Of a stretch of 64,000 nucleotides of DNA, positions 55,619-64,000 are shown one piece after another. Source of the stretch: Calycina herbarum (lineage: Eukaryota; Ascomycota; Leotiomycetes; Helotiales; Pezizellaceae); NCBI GenBank assembly GCA_001414485.1, contig LLEY01000018.1:1-64000 (forward strand), given 5' to 3'. Position numbers and translations under genes: made by a program. Below the pieces are notes generated by a model. It saw only the letters and a program-made list of their open reading frames with translations. It was not told the origin of the DNA and made no database searches. How positions within the stretch are numbered: position 1 is the first letter of the stretch; the number at the start of each line of letters is the position of its first letter.

Positions 55619-56933
55619 ATGGGACCCTGGATGATTCCAAGTAGCCCACAAACTTGCGCGGCTCATAATCAATCAGTTACTTGCTATTTTGGATTATATG
55701 GAAGCAACAACCCACAGCTAGATATCCAGAAACTCGCACCAAACGACGACGTCACCCGTCAAAGGTTCGTCAATATCCATATCTCCCAACATTGCTTTTA
55801 CTAACTCAAATATCAGATCGTCAAAGTGTTCTTAGTCAACGCCATCATAGCCATCGTCCTCTTTCTCGCACTATTCGTCGACAAAGTCAAAGCTCACGCC
55901 TACGATAGTCGACCTTCACGAAAGGATAAGGAAGAATACAGACATTACGTCAAACTAATCCATACCATCGAATCTCTCCTCCAAACCCCAAGCGACCAAC
56001 AGCTCATCGCAAGCATCGTACTTCTCCTCGCCGTCAACTACCAACATGTCAACTATCCGCATACCACTACAACCTAGTCTGCACCATGCTAGTTCTCGGC
56101 ATTGTAACACACTTAAACCTCCTAATGAACATAACTGACTTCCTCTACAAAGGCCGTCTCCTAGCATTCTACCGTCTCGGCGCCATCCTGACACAAGTCA
56201 TCCACTCCGGCCTCGTCCTCAAAGCCCGTCTATCCAACAACTTCCCTACCACTGCAGGCCCACTATCAATCATCCCAACAGCTTGCTTCGAAAACATGAA
56301 TGGCACCGATCTCCTCGGGACCTCCAGTTGGAGCACACTAGCACATAATGTGACCACCACCGGTGTAGCACCAAATACCACCGCCAACGCAACACAAATT
56401 CTCAACAACCTCACCGCATCCACCACCGCCAGTGGCGGAATAGGAGAATATACAACCCTCTCAATCTTCCTCGTCATCGCTCTCGGTTCCGTGCTTAGCG
56501 AGTATTTACAAGTTAAACTCACACTCACACCGAAGAAGTTGAGTGGGATGGGTGGTTTGGGATTGCGTGCTCGTTTGCTAGTATCATTGCTTCTTCTGTT
56601 ATTGTGGGCGTTTCGTTTATTAGGTACGGGAGATTGAGAAATGAGATGGAGGTTCCGGCGCTGTATAGGGCGGCGGATGTTAATGAGTGGACTTATTCGC
56701 AGATTTTACTTATCTTGATGTTGGCTGGGGGGAGTATTGCTATTGTTAAGGCGTTTACAGAGAGTTTTATTGGGATTCGGGGGAGGAGGTATGAGAAGCA
56801 TATTTCGATTGCGATGAGGAAGGGGGCGAGGGATATTGAGGGGAAGGGGGTGTCAGGATGGCAGTTCTTCCGAAGAGTAGATGGCTGGGGGTCGTGTAAT
56901 GATTTTTCGTTTGGGCGTAATTTTGGGCGATAG
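55619..56933 (+). pseudogene. Fungal multi-pass membrane protein with frame break(s)
   Basis: The start MGPWMIPSSPQTCAAHN and the words LQTPSDQQLIASIVLLLAV, YHYNLVCTMLVLGIVTHLNL and LAFYRLGAILTQVIHSGLVL resemble an uncharacterised seven-helix fungal family with SDQQL and THL motifs. Junction 1 can be a 48-bp intron (55769-55816, GTCAAT...TATCAG, phase 0). Junction 2, at about 56030-56050, changes frame within ten codons and no intron fits, so it is a true one-base break. Junction 3 can be a 50-bp intron (56486-56535, GTTCCG...GAAG). The last part reads FASIIASSVIVGVSFIRYG and WTYSQILLILMLAGGSIAIV. Asn-rich sequons between helices suggest an external loop. It is a pseudogene, or a functional gene with a sequence error. 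Confidence 0.6.
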
Positions 56934-57618
56934 ATGCAAAGGGAAAGGGAAAAGGGATACTGTTTACTTGTAAGACATAGATGATAATTAGATAAGTTGA
57001 TATTGTTAGACAAATATTTGTTTACATATCTTAATGCACTGTTTCACTTTGGCTCACACGCCGAGAAATTGGCAGCATTGGTATCTGTAAATCGCTTTAT
57101 TTGGTGAAACTTCTTCAGTGACTCCTAGATTCCGTCGGAAAATACTAAGTACCAGATCGATCAAACCCAGACGAGAGGCATCCCCTTCTTGCCTCCTCTA
57201 CACGAATAGCAAAGTCAAAGCACTTCTCTATGAAAACATGAAACAAGTTCGACCAACACCAAAACTCCATCCACAAAAACACTTTTCCGTCCGATGAAAC
57301 CACTACACCACCACGTGTCCCATGTGCTCCTTACTGTCATTCCCAGTGTAAACCGTAATCGTATGTAAACAGCTTCGCAAACCCAGAGTCCATAAAACAA
57401 ATTCCACGCAATGGAACCACTGCACCTGCAAGTGTTCCATACAACCCAGCCCAAATATAACCGTATTCGTATGTAAACAGCTTCGTAAAACCACAAGTCC
57501 ATCAACGGTAGAAATAAAGAATTTCCAGACAATGACACCGCTTCACCCATCTCTCCCGAATTCACCACCATGAAAAGTGTCACGAAAACACCAAACAATA
57601 GTCCGAGACCAGAGAAGT
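56934..57618. other. Intergenic region with a 108-bp tandem duplication
   Basis: 3' flanks of the membrane protein locus (plus) and a coiled-coil gene (minus). The tandem repeat is listed separately. A 144-codon minus frame runs through it. Confidence 0.5.
57290..57510. repeat. Two-copy 108-bp tandem duplication
   Basis: CGTATGTAAACAGCTTCG occurs at 57360 and again at 57468, exactly 108 bp apart. Surrounding words match with substitutions (CCACTACACCACCACGTGTC versus CCACTGCACCTGCAAGTGTT, and AGAGTCCAT versus CAAGTCCAT). Because 108 is a multiple of three, a minus-strand frame stays open through both copies and encodes EAVYIR twice. Confidence 0.7.
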
Positions 57619-58535
57619 TCAGAAGCCATAGCCGGGACTCTCCATCCAACGAGCAAGAACATGATAAGGAGCTTCGACTCGCATGTTATCAACAGCAAGT
57701 CTCAAATCATCGCGCTCTCTCTTGGTAATCGAGTTCTGAATCTCCTTCCTCTTGTTCTGCTCCTTCAATTGCTCCACCTCCTTCTTCAAAGCGTCGCGCT
57801 CCCGACCAGCCTCATCACGTTCAAAGGTTAGAGTCGAGTTGCGCATTGTGAGGTGGGTGGCTTCCTTGTCGAGGTCGTCACGCTCTTTGGTGAGCAGGTC
57901 ACGTTCAATTGTCAGGGTGGAGTTGCGCATGGCGAGAGTGCGGTTTTCCAATTCGAGCTCGAGGAGTTGTTGGTCTCGGTCTTCGATTGCCGAGCAGAGG
58001 GCGCGGGTGAATTTGGTGAAGCCTTGGATGCCGGTCTCGAGGGCGTTGAAGATGTAGCTGAGTCTTTCTTTCTCTGCAAGAGGAAATGCGTTAGAATGGT
58101 TTCCCCAAAGTTTGGAATGGACTGGGGGATGGGGTACGTAGAGATTGGAATTGATTTTGAAAAAAGCTCCCCAATCAAGGAAAACTTGCCAAAGAGTATG
58201 CAGCGGAAGTTTGGAGGTGCCATGCTATGGGCAATGGTGCGGTAGTTAGATCGAAAAAGAGATTGTGATTACTTACTAGGAGCATCCTCTTCTGGCTCAG
58301 GGTCCGCCATAGCAGCCCAGAATGGCAATGATTCCTCAGTAACTCTGTCCCACCATGCAAACAACTTGTCTTCTTTGAGAACAAGAGGGTCGCCCTCTTC
58401 GCTCATTTCGACAATCTCAGCATCCTCATCGCTACATTCATCTTTGAAGCTATCACAGCCAAAGTAGCCACTGTCGCCACTGTTGCTGCTTTGGCGACTG
58501 TGGCTGTCGTAATTGTCTTGCTCATTGAAGGACAT
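57619..58535 (-). CDS. Acidic-plus-coiled-coil hypothetical protein, 237 aa
   Basis: Two exons on the minus strand, 58535-58277 and 58073-57619, joined by a 203-bp intron (GTAAGT...TTGCAG) in phase 1. The N-terminal 90 residues are acidic and Ser-rich (MSFNEQDNYDSHSRQSSNSG, KDECSDEDAEIVEMSEE), with a Trp-containing patch FAWWDRVTEESLPFWAAMAD. The C-terminal 130 residues are a coiled coil with an internal repeat: LAMRNSTLTIERDLLTKERD and LTMRNSTLTFERDEAGRERD, about 26 residues apart. No known family. It lies about 775 bp from a second, divergent coiled-coil gene. Confidence 0.75.
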
Positions 58536-59309
58536 GGCTGCAAATTTGAAAGTGTTGAGACCAGTGGTTGTTCAAAGCGAGAGAAGGCTGAGTGTAGTTC
58601 CGATCTCAAGCAAGAGAAGAAGTGTGACAATCTATAGGGGCAAGACAAGATATGGCGCAATTGTTTGAGGTGGCTGAGTTGAAGGGTGGAGGGAGTTCCG
58701 ATCTAAAGAGAAGGGAGAAGGTTGAAGGTTGAAGAGGGAGAAGGTGTCGATATCAAGAGAAGTCTGGGCTCGCTTGAGGGGAGGAAGGCTTGGCGCAACG
58801 AAAGGCAGGCGATAACTGACCAGACAATGTTGGGCAAATGATTGTTGGGAGGCTGTAAAGAATCATTCAATGCTTTGAAGGGGAGGAGAATTTTTTGAGT
58901 GGAAAAAGAGGAGTCGACGTTGATGGTGACGTGGCCCCACTTTTTTGAGGTCTCGAGTCTGGGTGAATGTTGACTTGCTCGACCCCTCAAAACACTTGTA
59001 TAAGATAGTCCCTACCGCACCTTGGAGCAACTCATCGCAACATACAAACACCCAATCCCATCGCATCGAGGGCTTCGACCACCATTTCGCCTTGACGTTG
59101 CGCGTCAATTTCGATAATTGGCGAGTATCGTCGCGGCTCATCATAATCTTTTCGGCCGCGATACTATTCCAAACCACCTCTTATTAGGCGTATCCCATCA
59201 CCAGCGCGCTCTTTTAAAAGTACTACCTACTTCCACTTCATACTCCCTCCCGACCAGTCTGCGACAATGGACTCCCCTCCTCAAGGTCAAACGAAGCGCA
59301 AGCGACGCA
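58536..59309. promoter_or_regulatory. Divergent upstream region of two coiled-coil genes
   Basis: About 775 bp between the two start codons. It should carry both promoters. Frames inside it (58703-59177 minus, 58945-59187 plus) have no support. Confidence 0.45.
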
Positions 59310-60508
59310 ATGCTTCGGGATACTCCCGAACCTTCCCACCACCCCGAAAAGCGCAATCGTCGCGAGCCTTCTAAGACTCCTGAGCCTCCCGCGGACGGCT
59401 GGAAGGGAAACGACGGTGAGTAACATATTTTCCCTATTATCTTCCCGCCTCTTTACTCAAAGTTCTCCATTCATTACTAGTTCAGCGACGCTTTGGGTTA
59501 CAACTTACTGACAAGCCGTTCTCTAGGCATACTCAATCACCCTGAAATGAACAAGATGCCTAGACGTTATATGCCATATGACTTCACCCAAATCTATCGA
59601 AACGAGCACACAAATACACATGTGCAACCCTCTATCGACAACGTAGTGCTCCAACAAGAGCTGTATAGCCGGATCAAGGATCAGATGGAGGGTGAATTCT
59701 TCAGAGATAAGGAACAAGCCTATGAGAAGATGTGGAGAGCAAGATTGAGAAAGAAGGAGAGAGCCGAGATGATGGAAGATCTGGAAAAGGAGAATGAAAA
59801 GGTGTTGCGTGCGGAGAGAGAGGAGGTCAAGGCGAAATTGACTGCCGATATCGAGGAGGAGATGAGACCACAACTCTGTAGGTAATGGGGATACTGTTCT
59901 CCCACTTTTTCTCTCTTGAATCACTCTTGAATCACTCCTGGATCACTCCTGAATCATCCCTGAACCCCAGCATTTATCCTGTGCCGAATCCCGAGATATT
60001 TTTTGATAGGCAAATACTGACCCCCCATATTCTAGTGGAAAAGGTTCGCGAGGAAGAGGGACAGGCGATGAAAGCAGAGGCTTTTGAAATCGTTCGTGAG
60101 GAGCGCGAGGCAATCCGCAAGGATGTCGAGGATGAGCTTCGTCCTAAGATTACAGATGAAGTCAGAGAAAACGAACGTACGATTTTGAAGGAAGAGCTCA
60201 AGGATGAACTTAGCCCTGTATTTGAGCGCGAGTTTACTCTGGAGAAGGAAACCGCTATGAGAGAAGAGATTGAGGCAGATTTGAGACCAGCTATTTTGGA
60301 GGAGGTTAGGCGTACGGCGAAGGCGGAGTTGAAGCGGGAAATTAGGCAAGAACTGGTTGATGAGTTGACACCAGAGATCACGAAAGAGGTCAGAGTTCGG
60401 AAGACTAAAACCCTGGAGAAAGCCTGGAACAAGGAACGAGATAAGCAACAAGAAACTGCAGCGAGAATGGCAAGATTGGACGCGCAAATATTTGGGGCGA
60501 GTAACTGA
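59310..60508 (+). CDS. Highly charged coiled-coil repeat protein carrying an introner-like intron
   Basis: Three exons, 59310-59415, 59527-59877 and 60036-60508, 309 aa. Exon 1 is Pro/Glu/Arg-rich (MLRDTPEPSHHPEKRNRREP). Exon 2 has MNKMPRRYMPYDFTQIYRNE, then a helix that continues in exon 3. From about residue 110 the protein is built of roughly 30-residue repeats with the core E-[DE]-E-[LM]-R-P-x-[IL]-x-x-[EK]-V-R (EEEMRPQLLEKVR, EDELRPKITDEVR, EADLRPAILEEVR, VDELTPEITKEVR). This predicts a long rod. Intron 2 (59878-60035) interrupts the first repeat inside its Leu codon, while later repeats have no intron. An alternative ATG at 59267 leads to a stop after 35 codons, so 59310 is chosen. No function is proposed. 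Confidence 0.75.
59878..60035 (+). repeat. Introner-like element, copy A: intron 2 of the coiled-coil gene
   Basis: The 158-bp intron starts GTAGGTAATGGGG and has CTCCCACTTTTT, tandem TCTTGAATCACTC-type words (four versus three in copy B), TTATCCTGTGCCGAATCCCG and TTTTTTGATAG. It then extends 23 bp further through TACTGACC, a good branch site, to the used acceptor ATTCTAG. Using the inner GATAG would give a stop three codons on, which explains the extension. By eye the shared 120-130 bp is about 85-90% identical to 44200-44080. Confidence 0.8.
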
Positions 60509-61124
60509 ATTGAACAGTCGGAGCTCGGGGGATATGGGTGACAGGAGTATCAGCCTATGTCAAGAGGACAACAGTTCTTCGCGGAGATTTTATTTGGAGT
60601 CTTTCGGAGTTCCTGGATTGATTCGCTGGATATATGATTGCTGGGAGCTTTGTATTTCTTGAAAGTCAGCCAGATAGCGGCCAAATGTATTAGGGATCCA
60701 CCGAAGAAAAGAATTTTGAGAGTGATACCAAAATGATAACGATCATGACGTGAACCCCACTACATGTTGATTGTCCATCCTAGTCCCAACTGCCCTAAAA
60801 CACAGCTCTTTTGAAGTTGGCCACATATTCCAACAAAATGTGCGCCAATCATCTCGTGAGTGCCCCATAACCAGAAAGTTCCATCACAAGATGCCTTCCT
60901 AAAGGTGTATCAGTCAACATAGATTAACCTGCAAAAGAGTTCTGCTTACTGTGTCAATCTCTAGGAATTGAATTGAATCCATCATTTCCAAGTCCGAATT
61001 TGCGAAAGCGTTCAATCTGTCTCAGGGCCCAGACCATTTCCTCTCCCATGTCTCCATTCATTAAGCAAGAGTGCACTAAGCAGCTGTCATCGCAGAATAC
61101 ACCAAATCTCCCATTTTGAATGCC
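60509..61124. other. Intergenic region between convergent genes
   Basis: 3' flanks of the coiled-coil gene and LTO1. Nothing else is seen. Confidence 0.5.
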
Positions 61125-61667
61125 TCACACGACAAGCTTCCCAGTACTAGCATCCTCAATATTCTCATCGTTCCTAGGCGCAACCTTCCCCTCATCCCCA
61201 TCTTTACCAGTCGCCTCCCCAACCATCCTCTCAATAATCTTAGCCTTAGTCTGCGCCCTCTTGAACCGATCATCAAAATCCGAAACCGCCTCCTCAGAAT
61301 TCTCAGTCGATAAACTTTCCGATTCAGCAAGAGCATGAAGAACCTTCACGTGCTTAACCAATCTTGGGTTACTCTGCAGTGGTGGTAGTGATAACTCCTC
61401 AGAACTTTCTTTGGCAACAAGATCCTCGGAGGGAACCGCTTTGGGAGAGGGCTTTTTCAATTGTAATTGGGGAATGCGATTTGCCCAGATCAGGGACTTC
61501 CCGTATAATCTTCCACTCTCGACGTATTTTTCAAAGCCCTTTTCGAGTCCGAATTTTCGCCCCTCGATGCGCCCGGCTGCGATACCGTCGGTGAGGCCTT
61601 GTTGGTATCCATCGTTGTAGAATTCTTCCTCGAGTCCGAGGACTTCATCAAATGTGTCGTGTGGCAT
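61125..61667 (-). CDS. LTO1: LTO1/ORAOV1-type Yae1-domain protein
   Basis: Single exon, 180 aa. The N-terminus FDEVLGLEEEFYNDGYQQGL is followed by TDGIAAGRIEGRKFGLEKGF and EKYVESGRLYGKSLIW. This is the deca-GX3 pattern (Gly every fourth residue) of the Yae1/Lto1 family. In yeast, Lto1 and Yae1 form an adaptor that lets the cytosolic Fe-S assembly machinery mature the ABC ATPase Rli1, needed for ribosome recycling. The C-terminal 100 residues are charged and variable (SFDD-like VSDFDDRFKRAQTKAKIIER), ending DASTGKLVV. Yeast Lto1 ends in a Trp that contacts the CIA targeting complex; this one ends in Val, so that contact may differ or the last residues may be spliced. Confidence 0.88.
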   Translation of the reverse strand: MPHDTFDEVLGLEEEFYNDGYQQGLTDGIAAGRIEGRKFGLEKGFEKYVESGRLYGKSLIWANRIPQLQLKKPSPKAVPSEDLVAKESSEELSLPPLQSNPRLVKHVKVLHALAESESLSTENSEEAVSDFDDRFKRAQTKAKIIERMVGEATGKDGDEGKVAPRNDENIEDASTGKLVV

Positions 61668-63078
61668 TTTCAGGGTAGGGAGGATAATAGTGGTGTTGTG
61701 GTTAATTTTCTCAATGGAGAAAGTTGAGGTTTATGAAAGAAGACCGGGGTGGGGGCTGTAAAAGCGGCGCTGGGTTTTTGTTTTGTAGAGCCATCGTGAA
61801 CACTTCCACATATTTCCTCAGCGTCTTGGAGAGAAATCTACTATTTACTTTTCTAAATCTTTCTAGTATATGTGAACATAGTAGGAGTTCTCTCTAGAAT
61901 CAAATATAGAAAAACAACAAAAGCACCATGAAGGTGTATCTTGAACAACCTGTAAAATGATGTGGTGGCAGAATCGAATGACAATCACAAATCATCAGTA
62001 ATCGGAAACTAGGGCAACAGGATGGAAGACTTATCATAAATGTATCTGAGGTTTAAGGTTAGCAATTTTATTTTGCTGGGGCCAAAAGCAACCAAAAAAA
62101 TGGCAAAAAATCCACACACTCTTTCGAGGCGGCCTCGGTCAAACACAGCATTACCTGGTTATATTTAAGGCTATTTTCAATCCTATACTAGGTCTTTCAC
62201 ATTTATGCATAGGCACCCGCATCTTGTTTTTCAAAGACATTGATGTGGCCCCCTGCATGACCAGTGAGCCATGCAGGTTTGTTCCAATTGACTGAGAGAG
62301 GGATGCTTATTTGAGAATTTGAAGAATATTTGTTTTGTGGGATGGGGGTATGGCATAGTGGGGGGGGGGGTGGTGTGGGGTGTTTATTCACTGCAGGTTT
62401 TGACGGCGGGTGGGGAGTAAGGTCAAAATGAAGTGTTTGTTTACCTGCCGAGTTCAGAGCCTTGATAGGCCAGGACTCTCTAATCAGACGGAACTAGAAA
62501 GTGAAGATAGCCAATGAAGAGTGGAAGGGTATTGCTGTGGCTTGGAACCAAATGAAGGTTCAGGGAGTAACGTTGGTCACGTCGAACGCATACCGTAGCT
62601 ATCTATCCCTCGGCGCGGTTCAAAGGCAATATGGCTTGTGGAAGCGATGCGGCGATTTACAAGCATTTTCAGACTCTAATCTTTCATGGATTTTCTAAAC
62701 GTCAATTCCACAAAAACCGCAGGCTGACTGCGAATAAAGCAACCTCGAGATGGGAAAGTTGGAAGGGAGACTAATCAAAGGCGAACTTGGAGAGTGGAAG
62801 AAGCTGACACGATCACTCGTTGCCATGCACTCGTGTGGCACTGTTTAGAAAAGCGGCTTCTCGATTTAAATCATTGGCGATCAGTGGGTGGCTTGGCTCT
62901 TCTACTGCAGTGTCGCCAGCGATGTTCAGGTTGTGAGCGAGACGGAGATAGGCAAGGATGTTTCAAGCCTTCACGAGCTATTGCCCATTGGCCCCAATTA
63001 CGATATCACCAATCTCGAGTGTAGGTAGGAAGTCGTACCTTCTCTTCCAGATAAAGGGCCTGGTACCTAAATAATGTC

Positions 63079-63113
63079 GAGGTCGAGGTAAAGAGGGAAG
63101 GAGCTACCTCGAC
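63079..63113. repeat. Copy of the 24-kb dispersed repeat with a 9-bp hairpin
   Basis: GAGGTCGAGGTAAAGAGGGA matches 24101-24120 apart from one extra base. Within it, GTCGAGGTA at 63083 and TACCTCGAC at 63105-63113 form a perfect 9-bp inverted repeat. Confidence 0.45.
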
Positions 63114-63426
63114 ACAATCTGAACCACGAGACCAACACCATGCTAAGTGTTGCGATTCAAGGATAACTTTTTCTCCCCTCCACATTTCTTTCAATATACA
63201 TCTATTGTTGAAAAACAATTGTTTAACTTTTGTCTTTTTAAAAGGGAAGGAAGTAGGGAGTTGCTTGGTTTAGCGAGGTTTGACTCAACTAATCTGTCCA
63301 TACACTCTTTCCCACCTGCTATGTTCATATTTAACCATTGATGTCCTGCTTCTCGGTTGTTTGCTTTAGTATTGCTACCCTTCCCCAATCGATGTTTCCA
63401 GATTGAGTAGTTTTCCTAATTGAAAC

Positions 63427-63500
63427 GATTATCTCAATTGTTCCAAGGAGCCGGTACACCCCAAATGTCAACCCAGCTTTTTGGAACAATCGAGATAAAT
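63427..63500. repeat. Third inverted-repeat element with TTGTTCCAA ends
   Basis: GATTATCTCAATTGTTCCAA (63427-63446) pairs with the reverse complement of 63481-63500 with two or three mismatches. Here the TTGTTCCAA words face inward. It resembles the elements near 10.7 and 51.4 kb. Confidence 0.4.
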
Positions 63501-63633
63501 TGTCCTAAACGTCTAGGATAATCAAATTTATTTCAGATCGAGGCACTTGCAACCAAAGGCCAATTGAATACTAGGTAGGTACTTAAAACCCTGTCTTCCC
63601 CCAATCTGTGGTTTCTTTCTTTCTCACTACACC

Positions 63634-64000
63634 ATGCCTCCACCACCACTCCCCCTCTCCTCCTCCCAGAGGAGGCTCGCGCCCTTGCCGCCCGCGTAAG
63701 TCAAATCTGTCTCGATTGAGACATATACTAATTGTTCCAGCTCAAAAAGGAGAACCAGCCTCCGACTCGGCCCGGTCTCCTTCCCGTATCGGCCCGGTCC
63801 CCCGAATCTTCCCCCTCACGATACAACTATGGCATGTAAAACGAATCTTGTCGTGTTTCCCTCGCATGAGTGCGCACCAAGCTCAGAAAGGTTTGTCTGC
63901 GCGTGGGATAGATTTATCCTTTCCGGAAGCTTAGGAGCATAGATCAAGTAAGGCTGACTAACCTGACTCATATGTAACCCCTCCAAAATCAGCCCCTCCT
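63634..64000 (+). other. Possible gene start cut by the window edge
   Basis: A Pro-rich ATG-containing stretch (63634) precedes a convincing short intron, 63696-63740: GTAAGT donor, ATACTAAT branch, TTCCAG acceptor. The flanking reading EEARALAAR | LKKENQPPTRPGLLP is plausible, but that frame has no ATG upstream, and it meets TAA at 63838 unless a second donor (GCAT|GTAAAA) is used. The window ends before this can be resolved. No family is recognised. Confidence 0.3.

Larger units (their letters stand above)
61668..63633. other. Intergenic region with two short repeats
   Basis: About 2 kb. A G-run occurs near 62361-62371. Two repeats are listed separately (63079-63113 and 63427-63500). Frames up to 76 codons are unsupported. 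Confidence 0.45.

Noticed and set aside
59118..59309. Upstream extension of the coiled-coil gene
   Set aside because: No in-frame ATG before 59310; the ATG at 59267 is in another frame that stops after 35 codons.

Overview
This window is nuclear DNA of a filamentous ascomycete. Coding exons are split by 45-200 bp GT-AG introns with fungal-style branch sites. Gene families are Pezizomycotina-typical: a Zn2Cys6 regulator, 2EXR/F-box-like proteins, orphan multi-pass membrane proteins and a complex I 21-kDa accessory subunit. The gene mix and the fairly AT-rich intergenic DNA suggest Leotiomycetes (Helotiales, Sclerotiniaceae-like); that placement is inference, not a database result. All exon models were built by hand from splice signals, phase and family resemblance.

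Layout. 2-13 kb: metabolism and transport, with a stand-alone glycinamide ribonucleotide synthetase, a secreted FAD amine-oxidase-like enzyme, a short Zn2Cys6 regulator, an SMP-30/gluconolactonase and an ammonium transporter. 13-20 kb: a hAT-type MITE with an intact 8-bp target duplication, then a six-exon membrane protein. 20-27 kb: PRP6 (splicing), a divergent RSM18/IMP3 pair (mitochondrial and cytosolic ribosome biogenesis) and a small secreted protein. 28-34 kb: decayed 2EXR genes and a large disordered protein. 35-40 kb: RPL10 and RPL30 in tandem, then a coiled-coil protein. 41-44.5 kb: a perfect 176-bp foldback element, an intron-containing tRNA-Pro, and a 2EXR gene with a partial copy beside it. 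45-54 kb: an unknown protein, a frameshifted gene, a complex I subunit, a DOT5-like nuclear peroxiredoxin, a UPS2/PRELI lipid-transfer protein and a small acidic protein. 55-62 kb: a frame-broken membrane protein, two divergently transcribed coiled-coil genes and LTO1.

The most interesting signal is an introner-like element. Nearly the same roughly 120-bp sequence is a complete spliceosomal intron in the 2EXR gene (44200-44080, minus) and makes up most of intron 2 of an unrelated coiled-coil gene (59878-60035, plus). A decayed 2EXR paralogue at 28.8-29.8 kb reads straight through the insertion point without an intron, so the intron appears to have been gained.

Several housekeeping genes share a theme of ribosome and translation supply: RPL10, RPL30, IMP3, RSM18, and LTO1 (which assists Fe-S loading of the ribosome-recycling ATPase Rli1). 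They are scattered among unrelated genes, and only RSM18/IMP3 look as if they share a promoter.
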